From contig NC_085136.1 in the NCBI RefSeq assembly GCF_035046485.1, positions 221,344,853-221,408,852 of the forward strand: a stretch of DNA of 64,000 bases. The letters are read 5' to 3'. The notes below the pieces were generated by a model that saw only the letters and a list, made by a program, of their open reading frames with translations, did no database searches and was not told where the DNA came from. How positions within the stretch are numbered: the stretch's first letter is position 1; each line of letters begins with the position of its first letter. The translations under genes were made by a program, and so were the position numbers. Origin of the DNA: Aedes albopictus (Eukaryota > Arthropoda > Insecta > Diptera > Culicidae). This document shows positions 10,203 through 21,360 of this stretch, in pieces.

Positions 10203-10381
10203 GTTTTTTTATCTGTATTAACGAGATTTTTAGCCCTAGGCTAGTTTTTCTCGGGACCCACGCTTCACTTCCCTTCCGAAGGAAGAACTCACATTTTGCG
10301 AGTTTGTCGGGAGTGAGATTCGATGCCAGGTCCTCGGCATGACAGTCACGTGTTTTAACTATCACACCAGGTCCGCTCCAC
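10203..10381 (-). mobile_element. tRNA-derived SINE, family A (minus copy)
   Basis: 179 bp flanked by the 12-bp direct repeat gatccagtacat (10191-10202 and 10382-10393). Read on the minus strand it has an A-box-like TGTGATAGTTAAAACACG stretch, a weakened B box and a body identical in plan to 14026-14203, ending in an A-rich tail. Confidence 0.85.
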
Positions 10382-10393
10382 GATCCAGTACAT

Positions 10394-11640
10394 TTCTATA
10401 AGAGCTTCCATTGGATCTTCTTGAAATTTATTTATTTTTATTTAGATAGATAGATCTTATAGAAGAATTCTCGCTGGAACTTCGAACAGAAGTATCAATG
10501 CAACATCTACGAGAACTTGAAAATGAACCAGAAAAATCCTGACGGATGTTGCAATTTTCAACTGGGGCAACTGGGGGCATTCCTGGTGAAGCTTCTGGAG
10601 TAACTTTCGTTTCAATTCCTGGAGGAGTTTCCGGTGAACCTTCTGAAAGATTTCCGAGCAACATTCATGGAAGAATTCTCAAAGAAACTACTGGAAGGAT
10701 AAGTGGCGGTGTTCTCAATGAAGTCCTAAGAATAACTTCCTTCTTAAGAAATACCAGCTGGAACCTATACACTGTATAGTATACAGGAATTCCCAAGAAT
10801 CGCCAGTCAAACTTCTACTGGAACTAATGGAACAACTGCTTGTGGAATTCTTGGTGAATCTCAGAGGAAGATCCATCTAAATTTTTCGTGAAATTTCCGG
10901 TGGATCTCTTAGAGGAACTTTATGTGGAACTCCCTGAGGAGCTTCAAGACCCAACTAACACTTTTGCTGTATAAGAGCTTATGCTAGCTTTCTTCCAAGA
11001 GCGTCTGCTCCATAAGCTGTTATCGTTATGCAGCTACTTTTGTTAGTAGGGGAGGGCTTCCTGAAGAAACTCATAGAGAACTTCGTGGAGGAATTTCGGG
11101 AGAGATTCCGAAAGAAGTACAAGAGCAAGTTCTTGAAAAAGTCTTAGAGAAATTACAGGAGGAAACCCATGGAATCCACCGAGGAATTCCTAAAAAAAAA
11201 TTAACGGAGGAAATCCTTGAGACTTTCCAGGAGGAACTACTGAAGGGAGTCCCGCAAGAACTCCTGGAGGGATTCCCGGAGGAACTCCTGAAGGCGTGCT
11301 CAGAGAAACTAATGGGGGAATTCCCGGAGGAAATCTTGAAGGTAATCCCGGAAGAACTCCTGAAGAGAAAGAGACATTCCTGAACAGGTTTCCTCGAGAA
11401 ACCAAGTATTGTAAGAGGATTTCCCGGAGAAATTCCCGGAAGAACTTCCGAAGAAAATCCTGGAATTTTCTGAAGAAATCTCAAAGAAGTTTTCGGAGGA
11501 AACCCACGGAATTCCCAGAGAAAATCCTGAAGAAATTCTCGAAGAAAAACCCACAGAAATACCCAACAGAATTGGAATGAATTTCTGAATGGATTTTTAG
11601 AGGAACTCCTGAAAATATTAAGGAATTCCAAAAGGAAACA
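10394..11640 (+). repeat. Degenerate 12-13-bp GGAATTCC/CTCCTGAAG repeat field
   Basis: Irregular repeats of motifs such as GGAGGAACTCCTGAAGG and ATTCCCGGAGG run into the perfect 25-bp array at 11641. They look like its ancestral, diverged form. A non-repeat patch lies at about 10940-11045. Apparent open frames here are by-products of the repeat. Confidence 0.7.
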
Positions 11641-13875
11641 CTGAAGGGAGTCCCAGACTGAAGGGATTCCCGCAGGGAACTCCTGAAGGGATTCCCGCAG
11701 GGAACTCCTGAAGGGATTCCCGTAGGGAACTCCTGAAGGGATTCCCGTAGGGAACTCCCGAAGGGATTCCCGCAGGGAACTCCTGAAGGGATTCCCGCAG
11801 GGAACTCCTGAAGGGATTCCCGCAGGGAACTCCTGAAGGGATTCCCGCAGGGAACTCCTGAAGGGATTCCCGCAGGGAACTCCTGAAGGGATTCCCGCAG
11901 GGAACTCCTGAAGGGATTCCCGCAGGGAACTCCTGAAGGGATTCCCGCAGGGAACTCCTGAAGGGATTCCCGCAGGGAACTCCTGAAGGGATTCCCGCAG
12001 GGAACTCCTGAAGGGATTCCCGCAGGGAACTCCTGAAGGGATTCCCGCAGGGAACTCCTGAAGGGATTCCCGCAGGGAACTCCTGAAGGGATTCCCGCAG
12101 GGAACTCCTGAAGGGATTCCCGCAGGGAACTCCTGAAGGGATTCCCGCAGGGAACTCCTGAAGGGATTCCCGCAGGGAACTCCTGAAGGGATTCCCGCAG
12201 GGAACTCCTGAAGGGATTCCCGCAGGGAACTCCTGAAGGGATTCCCGCAGGGAACTCCTGAAGGGATTCCCGCAGGGAACTCCTGAAGGGATTCCCGCAG
12301 GGAACTCCTGAAGGGATTCCCGCAGGGAACTCCTGAAGGGATTCCCGCAGGGAACTCCTGAAGGGATTCCCGCAGGGAACTCCTGAAGGGATTCCCGCAG
12401 GGAACTCCTGAAGGGATTCCCGCAGGGAACTCCTGAAGGGATTCCCGCAGGGAACTCCTGAAGGGATTCCCGCAGGGAACTCCTGAAGGGATTCCCGCAG
12501 GGAACTCCTGAAGGGATTCCCGCAGGGAACTCCTGAAGGGATTCCCGCAGGGAACTCCTGAAGGGATTCCCGCAGGGAACTCCTGAAGGGATTCCCGCAG
12601 GGAACTCCTGAAGGGATTCCCGCAGGGAACTCCTGAAGGGATTCCCGCAGGGAACTCCTGAAGGGATTCCCGCAGGGAACTCCTGAAGGGATTCCCGCAG
12701 GGAACTCCTGAAGGGATTCCCGCAGGGAACTCCTGAAGGGATTCCCGCAGGGAACTCCTGAAGGGATTCCCGCAGGGAACTCCTGAAGGGATTCCCGCAG
12801 GGAACTCCTGAAGGGATTCCCGCAGGGAACTCCTGAAGGGATTCCCGCAGGGAACTCCTGAAGGGATTCCCGCAGGGAACTCCTGAAGGGATTCCCGCAG
12901 GGAACTCCTGAAGGGATTCCCGCAGGGAACTCCTGAAGGGATTCCCGCAGGGAACTCCTGAAGGGATTCCCGCAGGGAACTCCTGAAGGGATTCCCGCAG
13001 GGAACTCCTGAAGGGATTCCCGCAGGGAACTCCTGAAGGGATTCCCGCAGGGAACTCCTGAAGGGATTCCCGCAGGGAACTCCTGAAGGGATTCCCGCAG
13101 GGAACTCCTGAAGGGATTCCCGCAGGGAACTCCTGAAGGGATTCCCGCAGGGAACTCCTGAAGGGATTCCCGCAGGGAACTCCTGAAGGGATTCCCGCAG
13201 GGAACTCCTGAAGGGATTCCCGCAGGGAACTCCTGAAGGGATTCCCGCAGGGAACTCCTGAAGGGATTCCCGCAGGGAACTCCTGAAGGGATTCCCGCAG
13301 GGAACTCCTGAAGGGATTCCCGCAGGGAACTCCTGAAGGGATTCCCGCAGGGAACTCCTGAAGGGATTCCCGCAGGGAACTCCTGAAGGGATTCCCGCAG
13401 GGAACTCCTGAAGGGATTCCCGCAGGGAACTCCTGAAGGGATTCCCGCAGGGAACTCCTGAAGGGATTCCCGCAGGGAACTCCTGAAGGGATTCCCGCAG
13501 GGAACTCCTGAAGGGATTCCCGCAGGGAACTCCTGAAGGGATTCCCGCAGGGAACTCCTGAAGGGATTCCCGCAGGGAACTCCTGAAGGGATTCCCGCAG
13601 GGAACTCCTGAAGGGATTCCCGCAGGGAACTCCTGAAGGGATTCCCGCAGGGAACTCCTGAAGGGATTCCCGCAGGGAACTCCTGAAGGGATTCCCGCAG
13701 GGAACTCCTGAATGGATTCCCGCAGGGAACTCCTGAAGGGATTCCCGCAGGGAACTCCTGATGGGATTCCCGCAGGGAACTCCTGAAGGGATTCCCGCAG
13801 GGAACTCCTGAAGGGATTCCCGCAGGGAACTCCTGAAGGGATTCCCGCAGGGAACTCCTGAATGGATTCCCAGAG
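11641..13875 (+). repeat. 25-bp minisatellite, about 89 units
   Basis: The unit is AAGGGATTCCCGCAGGGAAC followed by TCCTG (25 bp). From about 11765 to 13710 I see no deviation. Variants occur only near the ends: CGTAG for CGCAG at 11721 and 11746, CCGAAG near 11757, AATGG near 13711 and 13861, ATGGG near 13761. Because 25 is not a multiple of 3, reading any frame cycles through all three codon phases. This gives a 25-residue repeat and a long open frame on the minus strand with no sign of being a gene. Confidence 0.95.
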
Positions 13876-14014
13876 TAATGGAATTAATTTTTATATTAAT
13901 TAAGAATAATTCGTTTTCAAAAGTTATAACGTAATGAGTAAATAAAATCAAATTTTATTTCATTAAAAGGAAACTTAAAAGTATTGCAATAATAACTTGA
14001 ACACCACATTCAGC
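13876..14014. other. AT-rich spacer
   Basis: AT-rich sequence between the minisatellite and the SINE. No feature seen. Confidence 0.5.
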
Positions 14015-14025
14015 AAATGAGCAGC

Positions 14026-14203
14026 GTGGAGCGGATCTGGTGTGATGGTTAGAACACTTGACTATCACGCAGAGGACCTGGGATCGAATCCCACTCCCGA
14101 CAAACTCACAAAATGTGGGTTCTTCCTTCGGAAGGGAAGTAAAGCGTGGGTCCCGAGATGAACTAGCCTAGGACTAAAAATCTCGTTAATGCAAATAAAA
14201 AAA
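14026..14203 (+). mobile_element. tRNA-derived SINE, family A (plus copy)
   Basis: 178 bp flanked by the 11-bp direct repeat aaatgagcagc (14015-14025 and 14204-14214). The head resembles a tRNA: A-box-like TGGTGTGATGGTT and B-box-like GGGATCGAATCC near 14090. The body ends in CTCGTTAATGCAAAT plus an A run. It is inverted relative to the copy at 10203-10381. Confidence 0.88.
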
Positions 14204-14214
14204 AAATGAGCAGC

Positions 14215-15560
14215 AACTGTAGACATCATTTATGCGACGCGCATCGACCAGTAGCAAAACGAAAAATAACATCCTGACATCCAACCGCTATCCGGGGAGC
14301 TATAATTCTACCTGGTCAGAATCACGCACATCGTCGTCGTCATCATCAACATCAATGCCATTGCTATCCACCTTTTCGCACACCCATTTTTCCTTTGTCT
14401 CCCAGACCGACAGGTTGGAAAAACTTCATCAACGGCACCGCATTCGTACACCACCAGCAACAACGAGTCCAGCCCCACAACCAGCGGCGCTCACGAAAGG
14501 AATGCACAGAAGTCGATGAAAGAAAATAGATACTTTTCACCCAGATTCACGCAGAAAAAATTGGAACTTCCTCCCCAAAAAGTAAAATGGAATACAATAA
14601 CAACCCGGAAACGGTTCAGCGTCCCAAACCACCAGAAGCGTGCTGCTGCCCATGGTTGTTGGTAGGTACCAAGCTTGCCTATGCCCGGTGACGATGCCAA
14701 CAACGTGGTATCGTGTTGTCTATTTTACCAGACATCGAACTCTGTAAAACTCTGAGTGGGTAGCAGTGAAATAAAGTGCGACGGAAAAGGCATTGGGCGA
14801 AAGAATTACAAACTTCCCCCAAAGCTCTTCGCACTGAGTGAGCGGTCGTTCGTAGAGGACGAGCTGTTGGTTCCGCACACGCACAGTCATTCGATTCATG
14901 TGGATTCCGACACGGGCTTTTTTGTTGTGTTTTGGAAGTATCGGATGTCATATTCAATGGATTGGCTACCTTTCCGGATATTTCGGAAACTTATAACACT
15001 AGTTTACAAAATAAAACAACAAAATAAAAGTCGTGAACTTCTGTCAACCACCAAAATTTTTGAAGCATAATTTAGCACTGATTTTGAAACCGTGCTACAA
15101 AAAAATTTAAGTAGAACAGTTTTTTAGTTTTAGCTTAATATCGAGTTTTACAACTTTTCAAAATATGGAATTGAATAAAATTATAATATCGTGCATTTTG
15201 TTCAACTAATTATAAATCTTTACCCATAAAATAAAAGCTGAATATAATACTATTCGAATATCGGAATGCAGGTTTAGCGTCAGATTGATGAAATTCAAGA
15301 TATTGGCGAGTTTTGGGGACGATCTCCTTAAATTTCAGCAAATTTCCAAAAATATTTGAGGAAATGTACTTTTTTTCAATAAGAAAAAAAAATAACAATT
15401 TAAAAATTCTTTCTCAACGTTCATTTGACATGTCATATGAAGGCAAGTTACAGTAAAAAATCAGCTCAATCAGAGCATTGATAACGAAGAATGAGATATG
15501 TGAAGTGAGCGACTTTGCTTAAAAGTAGAACAAAAAACGATTTCAAATCATCAACCTTGT
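14215..15560. other. No gene identified
   Basis: The first ~750 bp have a mixed, non-repetitive composition with a short TCGTCG/ATCATCA run near 14330, and could be unique host DNA. From about 15000 the sequence is AT-rich. Short frames are present but none matches a family I recognise. Confidence 0.4.
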
Positions 15561-16682
15561 ATGGAAAGTCGAAAAAAAAATTCGCCCAACGAGCGTACCC
15601 GAACTCAATCCCGCTTTAGCACCAACGGTGAGTTTGAACCACGTAACACACACGTAACAAGTACAGCTGTTGAACAATTTCCGCCCTCATCACCGAGAAC
15701 AATTTCATCGCATCCTCATGCACTTTCTCCGTCTAGCCAGCGCTCTCCGCTAACGGTTTACTACCAAAACGTCCGTGGGTTGAGAACACAGACGAATGAT
15801 TTGCTCCTTTCTCTGCTGGCCTGTGACTTCGACGTTGTTATTCTTACAGAAACATGGCTTCACGCCAATATTGCTTCTTCCGAAATATCTTGCAACTACA
15901 CAATTTACCGTTGCGACCGCAATTCCTCTACCAGCCGTTTACTGCGAGGTGGTGGTGTGCTGATTGCAGTCAAATCGGAGCTAAACTGCGCAGCTGTTAA
16001 TCTTGTTGATTGCGACGACCTGGAACAAATTGCCGTTCGCATCTCTCTGCCAAATGTCACCGTATTTGTCTGCTGCATCTACCTTCGCCCTAACAGCTGC
16101 CCCGAGAAATATATGAAGCATGTTGACTCCGTTAACCAGATTCAAAGTCAAGCGAATCCCCGTGACATCGTTGTCTGCGTTGGAGACTATAACTTGACTA
16201 ATTTAGTCTGGACTTTTGATGAGGAGTGCTCGTCATATCTGCCGATTAACGCATCAACGGAACAGGAGCTTGCTCTGGTTGATTCCATGTTGTCATCTGG
16301 TTACTATCAAGTGAACGACCTTCTAAACGTGAACGGTAGACTTCTTGACTTGGTATTCGTTAATGACCCATGTATCACGAGTCTCTTCGAGTCTCCATAT
16401 AGCTTATTGAAAGTCGACGCCCACCATAAGCCGTTTATCTTAACCGTTGACGCCCGTTCCCGCGAAGAAGAATCTCGAGGAGGTTCCTCAACGATCATTG
16501 ACTATGACTTCAACCACTGTGACTATCAAGACATCAACTTAAGAATCGCCACCGTTGACTGGAATCAGGTTCTCGAAGAAGCGTCCATCGACGGTGCAGT
16601 AACCGCCTTTTACAGCAATCTTCGTGACATTATCCAAGCTACCGTTCCTGTCAAGCGTCATCGAATCGCCTGCGTAAGATAA
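15561..16682 (+). pseudogene. LINE ORF2 endonuclease domain (APE-type)
   Basis: A 373-residue frame from the ATG at 15561. Visible endonuclease motifs are YYQNVRGLRTQ near residue 68, VVILTETWLH with the catalytic Glu, RGGGVLIAV, and VGDYNL for the GDFN-type motif. An SPYSLLKVDAHHKP segment replaces the usual SDH end. A DAHH in that place may reflect decay. The frame breaks around 16665-16682: the homologous reading continues two bases out of phase with a basic stretch (RKRFFRNRN). The protein would nick target DNA to prime reverse transcription. Confidence 0.85.
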
Positions 16683-16984
16683 GAAAAAGATTCTTCCGCA
16701 ATCGGAATCATCTGAATTTAATGAAGCTAAAGCACGCTGAAGAGGAGTACAGTCGGTTACAGCATGATCGTTTCCGTGAGTACATCGATAGCCTGCAAAA
16801 AAGTTTCGTACAAAATCCTTCTTCCTTCTGGACGTACATCAATAAGCGCAAGAGTTCAGCTCGTATTCCGGTTGATGTTACCTACTACTCTCGTAGTTCC
16901 TGCTCACCTGTTACGACGGCGAATCTGTTTGCTGAATTCTTCCGCTCTGTTCACGACGATATTCCGCCTCCGCTGTCTAATGAG
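16683..16984 (+). pseudogene. LINE ORF2, endonuclease-RT linker
   Basis: Continues the LINE protein after the frameshift. It has a charged helical stretch (KLKHAEEEYSRLQ), then FWTYINKRK and an LFAEFFRSVH segment, as found between endonuclease and RT in this group. It is cut at 16985 by the TA-flanked MITE and resumes at 17204 with YLNSLPSYNIRLPQ. A second frameshift lies near 17318, after DASKGPGSD, which is the start of the RT fold. Confidence 0.8.
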
Positions 16985-16986
16985 TA

Positions 16987-17201
16987 CCGTAAACCGGGGT
17001 CAAATTGATCTCCGGGTCGAAATTGATCAGACGGTTTTCCGTTAGATAAAGCATACTTGAAATAGTTTCCAAGTAAATATCGTGTAGTATCGGTTCCCAA
17101 CTGCACGATACTTGAAAGGAAATTATTGAAAATATGCTGAATCTAACCGAAAAACGTGTGATCAATTTCGACCCGAAGATCAATTTGACCCCGGTTTACG
17201 G
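16987..17201. mobile_element. TA-flanked MITE (mariner-like)
   Basis: 215 bp with terminal inverted repeats of about 45 bp starting CCGTAAACCGGGGTCAAATT, flanked by TA at 16985-16986 and 17202-17203. It splits the LINE linker cleanly. There is no coding capacity. TA duplication plus long inverted ends indicates mobilisation by a Tc1/mariner-type transposase. Confidence 0.87.
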
Positions 17202-17370
17202 TACCTGAACAGCCTCCCGTCGTACAACATCCGGCTTCCGCAGGTAACATTCAACAACAATGAAATTCTCAACGCTCTTAGTGCCGTGGATGCGTCAAAA
17301 GGTCCCGGTTCTGACATGATCCCCCTGTATTTATCAAACAATGTGCTCAATCGTTGGCATTACCGATTAC

Positions 17371-17381
17371 TTTGATCTTTA
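17371..17381 (+). repeat. Left direct repeat of the 1.25-kb insertion
   Basis: tttgatcttta, repeated at 18630-18640. Joining the LINE at this repeat restores a continuous RT reading (SLALPITLIFSNLVLNRS), so the repeat marks a clean insertion. Confidence 0.85.
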
Positions 17382-18629
17382 AGGTGAAGCTCCCTGAAGA
17401 TCACAACAATAATGTTGTCCCCAACTCGAATCAACCGCCCAATCAATGAGGTACAGATACAGGTGGCGCAGATAAACATTGCAAACCACTGGTTGTCTCT
17501 TTTGTTCTGCCGCTGATCAAATGCAACTCAATTAGTGACGTCACTAATTGAGTTGCATTTGATCAGCGGCAGAACAAAAGAGACAACCAGTGGTTTGCAA
17601 TGTTTATCTGCGCCACCTCTATCTGTACCTCATTGCCGCCCAATCACCCACTCAAACCGAACAAACTAAGCGGCGCACAGGGTAGTGTGCCCTGTCCAAA
17701 AAAGGAAAGAATGTCCCTGTCAAATAGAGGCTTATCGATTATTTATCAGTAGCTTTACATGTTGTAATTTCCCCATACACTATTTTGATTATGAAGGGTC
17801 ACTGGCACAACTAGTTCTCAAAAATATTTTCAAATATTCATGAATACTTTTTTGTTGTCCAGTGTTGTATAAACTAATCGCACTGTGCAGCGTTTTATTT
17901 ACGTTTTTGACATTTCTTTCCTTTGTTCTCGTGCGCTTCTATCGAATCGGTCTACCGTGAAATGGGGTGATATGATCCAATTAAACAATTAATAAACAGC
18001 AAACCAACTGCTCTGTTACACTTTGGGTTCGCATTGACTTGAATTTTAACATAATATCCCAAAAGTTTGCCAAAACATCGTAAAGAAATCCGTTTTTCTT
18101 TAAAACGTGAACAACGATTCAATCAATTTAGAGTAGCGTTGAACAACAGCACTCAGTTTAACGGTACGCTTTTGAGTTCGAGCAAGTTGTATTCCTAACC
18201 GCGATCAAAAACGATTCAATTTATGGCCACAAAAGTGAAAAATACGTGATATTTCGGCGACAAACGGTGGCGTAAATGAAAAAGTGAGATGTTTTCATCA
18301 TACCATCAAATGTTGATGGCACTAGCGAATACAGAAGTAAATTTAATTGTGTATTGAAAAAGAATGCGCGGAGCGCTTGTCTATAAAAATAGTGCATCGA
18401 GTGTTGAATTTTGGCACGAATTTGTGATATGGCAGTGATTATTGAAAAGAAAAACTACTTCATGGACGGAAAACATAATAACCAACCGCAAGTAGCAATT
18501 CCAGTACATTTTAGGCAGGTAAGCTAACTTAATTTAATGAATTTGTTCGTCAACCTTCGTACTCGTCGATGGTTTGGGTGAGGGGAAGGAGGAGGGAAGA
18601 AGCAAGTGAGTGAAATACTGCCTGTCATT
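17382..18629. mobile_element. 1.25-kb insertion of unknown family
   Basis: 1,248 bp between the 11-bp repeats. I see no terminal inverted repeats, no A tail, no TG...CA ends and no open frame of note. It holds a nested palindrome at 17445-17634. Near 17960 there is a TACCGTGAAATGGGGTGAT stretch that resembles a mariner-type terminus. It could be a fragmentary DNA transposon or a non-autonomous element of a kind I do not recognise. Confidence 0.6.
17445..17634. mobile_element. Perfectly folded palindromic MITE (190 bp)
   Basis: Two 95-bp arms meet without a spacer between 17539 and 17540. I count one mismatch (cag against the complement of ctc near 17460/17618). The centre is GTGACGTCAC, a CRE-like octamer. 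The direct repeat ccgcccaatc flanks it (17435-17444 and 17636-17645), showing transposition into the 1.25-kb insert. Confidence 0.88.
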
Positions 18630-18640
18630 TTTGATCTTTA

Positions 18641-19939
18641 GCAACCTCGTCCTTAATCGTTCATTGGCTGAAGGAGTATTCCCGGATGCTTGGAAGCTAG
18701 CCTCTATTATTCCAATCCAAAAAGCTGGAAGTATGCACAGCGTGGAGAATTATCGCCCGATATCGATACTAAACTGTCTTGCAAAAGTTTTCGAAAGCTT
18801 GCTATACGACGTACTGTACCCAGCTGTGCAGTCTACGATATCCGATTACCAGCACGGTTTTGTAAGAAAGCGATCAACAACAACGAACCCCATGGCGTAT
18901 ACTTACACCATAATTAACGAGCTGGAGAAGCGAAATCAAGTCGATGCCATTTATGTCGATTTCTCCAAAGCATTCGACAAAGTGCCTTATGATTTAGCCA
19001 TCGAAAAGCTGAACCGCCTTGGACTGCCGTCATGGATTATTCGTTGGCTGAAGTCCTATCTTTCGTCTCGCAAAGCTTTTGTCAAAGTGCATGATGGAAG
19101 GTCAAACGTTTTTGACATTCCTTCTGGAGTTCCACAAGGCAGTCATCTTGGCCCGCTTATTTTCATTTTATTTATAAACGATCTGTGTGCTAAAATCAAC
19201 TCTAACAAACTGCTCTATGCTGACGACCTGAAGATTTTTCGCGTTATTAAGTCATTTGTTGACTGTTGTGCTTTGCAAGCTGACATCGAATATGTGTCAT
19301 GTTGGTGTGACTTGAATGGAATGAAGATGAATGTTTCCAAATGTAACACGATCACGTTCACTCGCCGCCAGTCTTCTACTATGTTTGATTATGTCCTTGT
19401 CAATACGCCACTGAATCGGGTTACATCGATCAAAGACCTTGGTGTGGTTCTAGATAACAAGCTTCGATTCACGGATCATATCGCGGTGACAACAGCCAAG
19501 GCCTACGCGATGCTTGGCTTCCTGCGCCGCAATACAGCTAACTTCGATAATGTTCATGCATTGAAATCTTTGTACTGTGCCTTAGTGCGTAGCGTACTTG
19601 AGTACGGCATTCAAGTCTGGGCACCGCACCATAACGTTCATATCAACCGGATTGAGAATGTACAGAAACGCTTCATACGGTATGCACTTCGGAATCTTCC
19701 GTGGAACGACCCGGTTCAACTGCCTCCATATGAGCAACGATGTGCCCTGATAAGACTTCAACCATTAGCAAGCCGTCGTGTTATGCTGCAAAGACTCTTC
19801 GTGTTTGACATCATTCAAAGCAATATCGACTGCAGCAGCCTTCTTGAGCATGTGAGACTCCACGCACCTGTTCGCCAAGTCCGAAATCGCCAGCTGCTGT
19901 GGATTCCTGGCCACCGCACCGACTATGGACTGTTTAATC
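18641..19939 (+). pseudogene. LINE reverse transcriptase domain
   Basis: The LINE RT resumes at 18641 and stays open to 19939. It has VENYRPISILNCLAKVFE, a QHGFVRKRST segment, motif A IYVDFSKAFD, motif B GVPQGSHLGPLIFILFINDL, motif C LLYADDLKIF with the catalytic ADD, and the thumb SVLEYGIQVWAP followed by IENVQKRFIRYAL. The family is Jockey/CR1-like non-LTR. The core is intact, but the gene is broken upstream by two frameshifts and insertions, and downstream by the hAT element. The last ~130 bp of coding sequence lie beyond it. Confidence 0.9.
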
Positions 19940-21245
19940 CAGTGATTCCCAAAGTGGGCGAAATCGCCCCCCTGGGGGCGAAAATTAGGCCCAAGGGGGC
20001 GAAAATTTGAGAAATCAAAATTGGGGGGCGAAAATACTAACAAGGGGGGCGATTTTTCAATGATTGGAAAACATCAATAGTATTGAATTACAAGTCGAAA
20101 ATACCAACTGAATCATAAAAATTCCCGTCAAGTTTACAGTTCAATATTTTTCTAGAATAATAAAAAATGCTATTATTTTACAGAATTATTGGTATTTATG
20201 TGGACTCTTTGGCAAAATTGCTAGAAGAAAATGTCTGCCACACATATTTCTGAAGGAAACGAACATTCGTGAATCGTGATCAGTTTTTGTCAAAATTATG
20301 AAAAGAACAAAGTTTTTTTCGCGAATTGATGAGCAAAATTGCGTTTCAACACGTAGGCGGATTTATTCATGGAATTTTCAAGCAAAAGCATGAGGTTCAG
20401 ACGAATATCAAAATACTTTTCTGATGAAATTCGTAACACAGTGTTTACATAAAACGCCACACACAGTATTTGAAAATATTTCAGAGAAGCTTCTCGGAGG
20501 AATTCCAAACTTTACTGGAAGTTAATTTGAAAATATTCCAAACATCTGCGTGAAATTCCGTTCAAATCTAGCCATGCATGCTGCATATTTACTTATTTGA
20601 TAATTTTTTTTTGAAACACAGGAAGTATTCAAATTTATAAGGAACTCATTGGTTTGGATCTGGATTTGTATTTGGAGAAAAGTAACAATATTAGAAAATA
20701 CACCGATATTTATTATTATTATTTTTCATGATTATCGAAATTTTCAGCCCTCGGCAACACACCGATATTTTTCTGAGTTGCACTTTTTCACAAACCATAT
20801 TTTTGTAATTGTTTCCAAATTTTCCACCAGTTTTATTTGATACTTGGGACCAAACATTGACTCTCAGTTGTTGCAAAACAATGATAAAATATTTGGTTGG
20901 GAATATCGAGTGTTCATAGGAGTTCACAGTCCGTTCTATTTCTATTGATCAATGCTGAAATAACAACGGTTTGAAAAGTAGGCACAAACACGATTTCAAC
21001 TATATTTTTTGCGGAAATGCGGAAAATCAACGCATTTATAAAACAATTTAATGAAAATAAGAGTGACAAAGATTTGGTTGCACTGAAGCGACTACTAGCT
21101 TTTCCACAGTAGCTCTTTTATAGGCTTAAGCAAAGCATAGTTTCAGCTTTCTGCTATAGACAAAATAAAACCTAACCTAGGGGGGCGAAAATATTTTTTG
21201 GAAGCTCTAAGGGGGCGATACCTCCTAAAAGTTTGGGAAACATTG
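19940..21245. mobile_element. Non-autonomous hAT element
   Basis: 1,306 bp flanked by the 8-bp duplication gtttaatc (19932-19939 and 21246-21253). The inverted ends are CAGTGATTCCCAAAGT and the complement of AGTTTGGGAAACATTG. The motif GGGGGCGAAAA or GGGGGCGAT recurs about five times just inside the left end and twice inside the right end. An 8-bp duplication with CA(G/A)TG-type ends is characteristic of hAT. The interior is AT-rich, with no transposase. Confidence 0.9.
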
Positions 21246-21253
21246 GTTTAATC

Positions 21254-21360
21254 CATTAGATTTCTGTTGTAGGCTATTCAATGATGTGTGTGTGACGTTT
21301 TTGATTTTAATGTTAGTAAATTAGTTTTTAAGAATAGTATTAAGAATTTTTAATCAGTCT
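21254..21360 (+). pseudogene. LINE RT C-terminus and 3' end
   Basis: The LINE protein resumes after the hAT duplication, reading NPLDFCCRLFNDVCVTFL to a TAG stop at 21322-21324. A short AT-rich 3' tail follows, whose exact end I cannot fix. Confidence 0.75.

Larger units (their letters stand above)
15561..21324 (+). mobile_element. Jockey/CR1-like LINE, interrupted and frameshifted
   Basis: Endonuclease and reverse transcriptase remains can be followed in order across three insertions: 16987-17201, 17382-18629 and 19940-21245. Removing the insertions at their target duplications brings the flanking RT reading frames together in the right order. They were therefore inserted into a recognisable, older LINE. 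No ORF1 is recognisable upstream, so the copy is 5'-truncated or its ORF1 lies beyond recognition. The RT ends with a stop at 21322-21324, followed by a short AT-rich 3' end. Confidence 0.85.

Noticed and set aside
11618..13951. A 777-codon open frame on the minus strand with a 25-residue repeat
   Set aside because: It is produced by the 25-bp minisatellite: three units make 75 bp with no stop in any phase. No unique domain, start context or codon pattern supports a gene.
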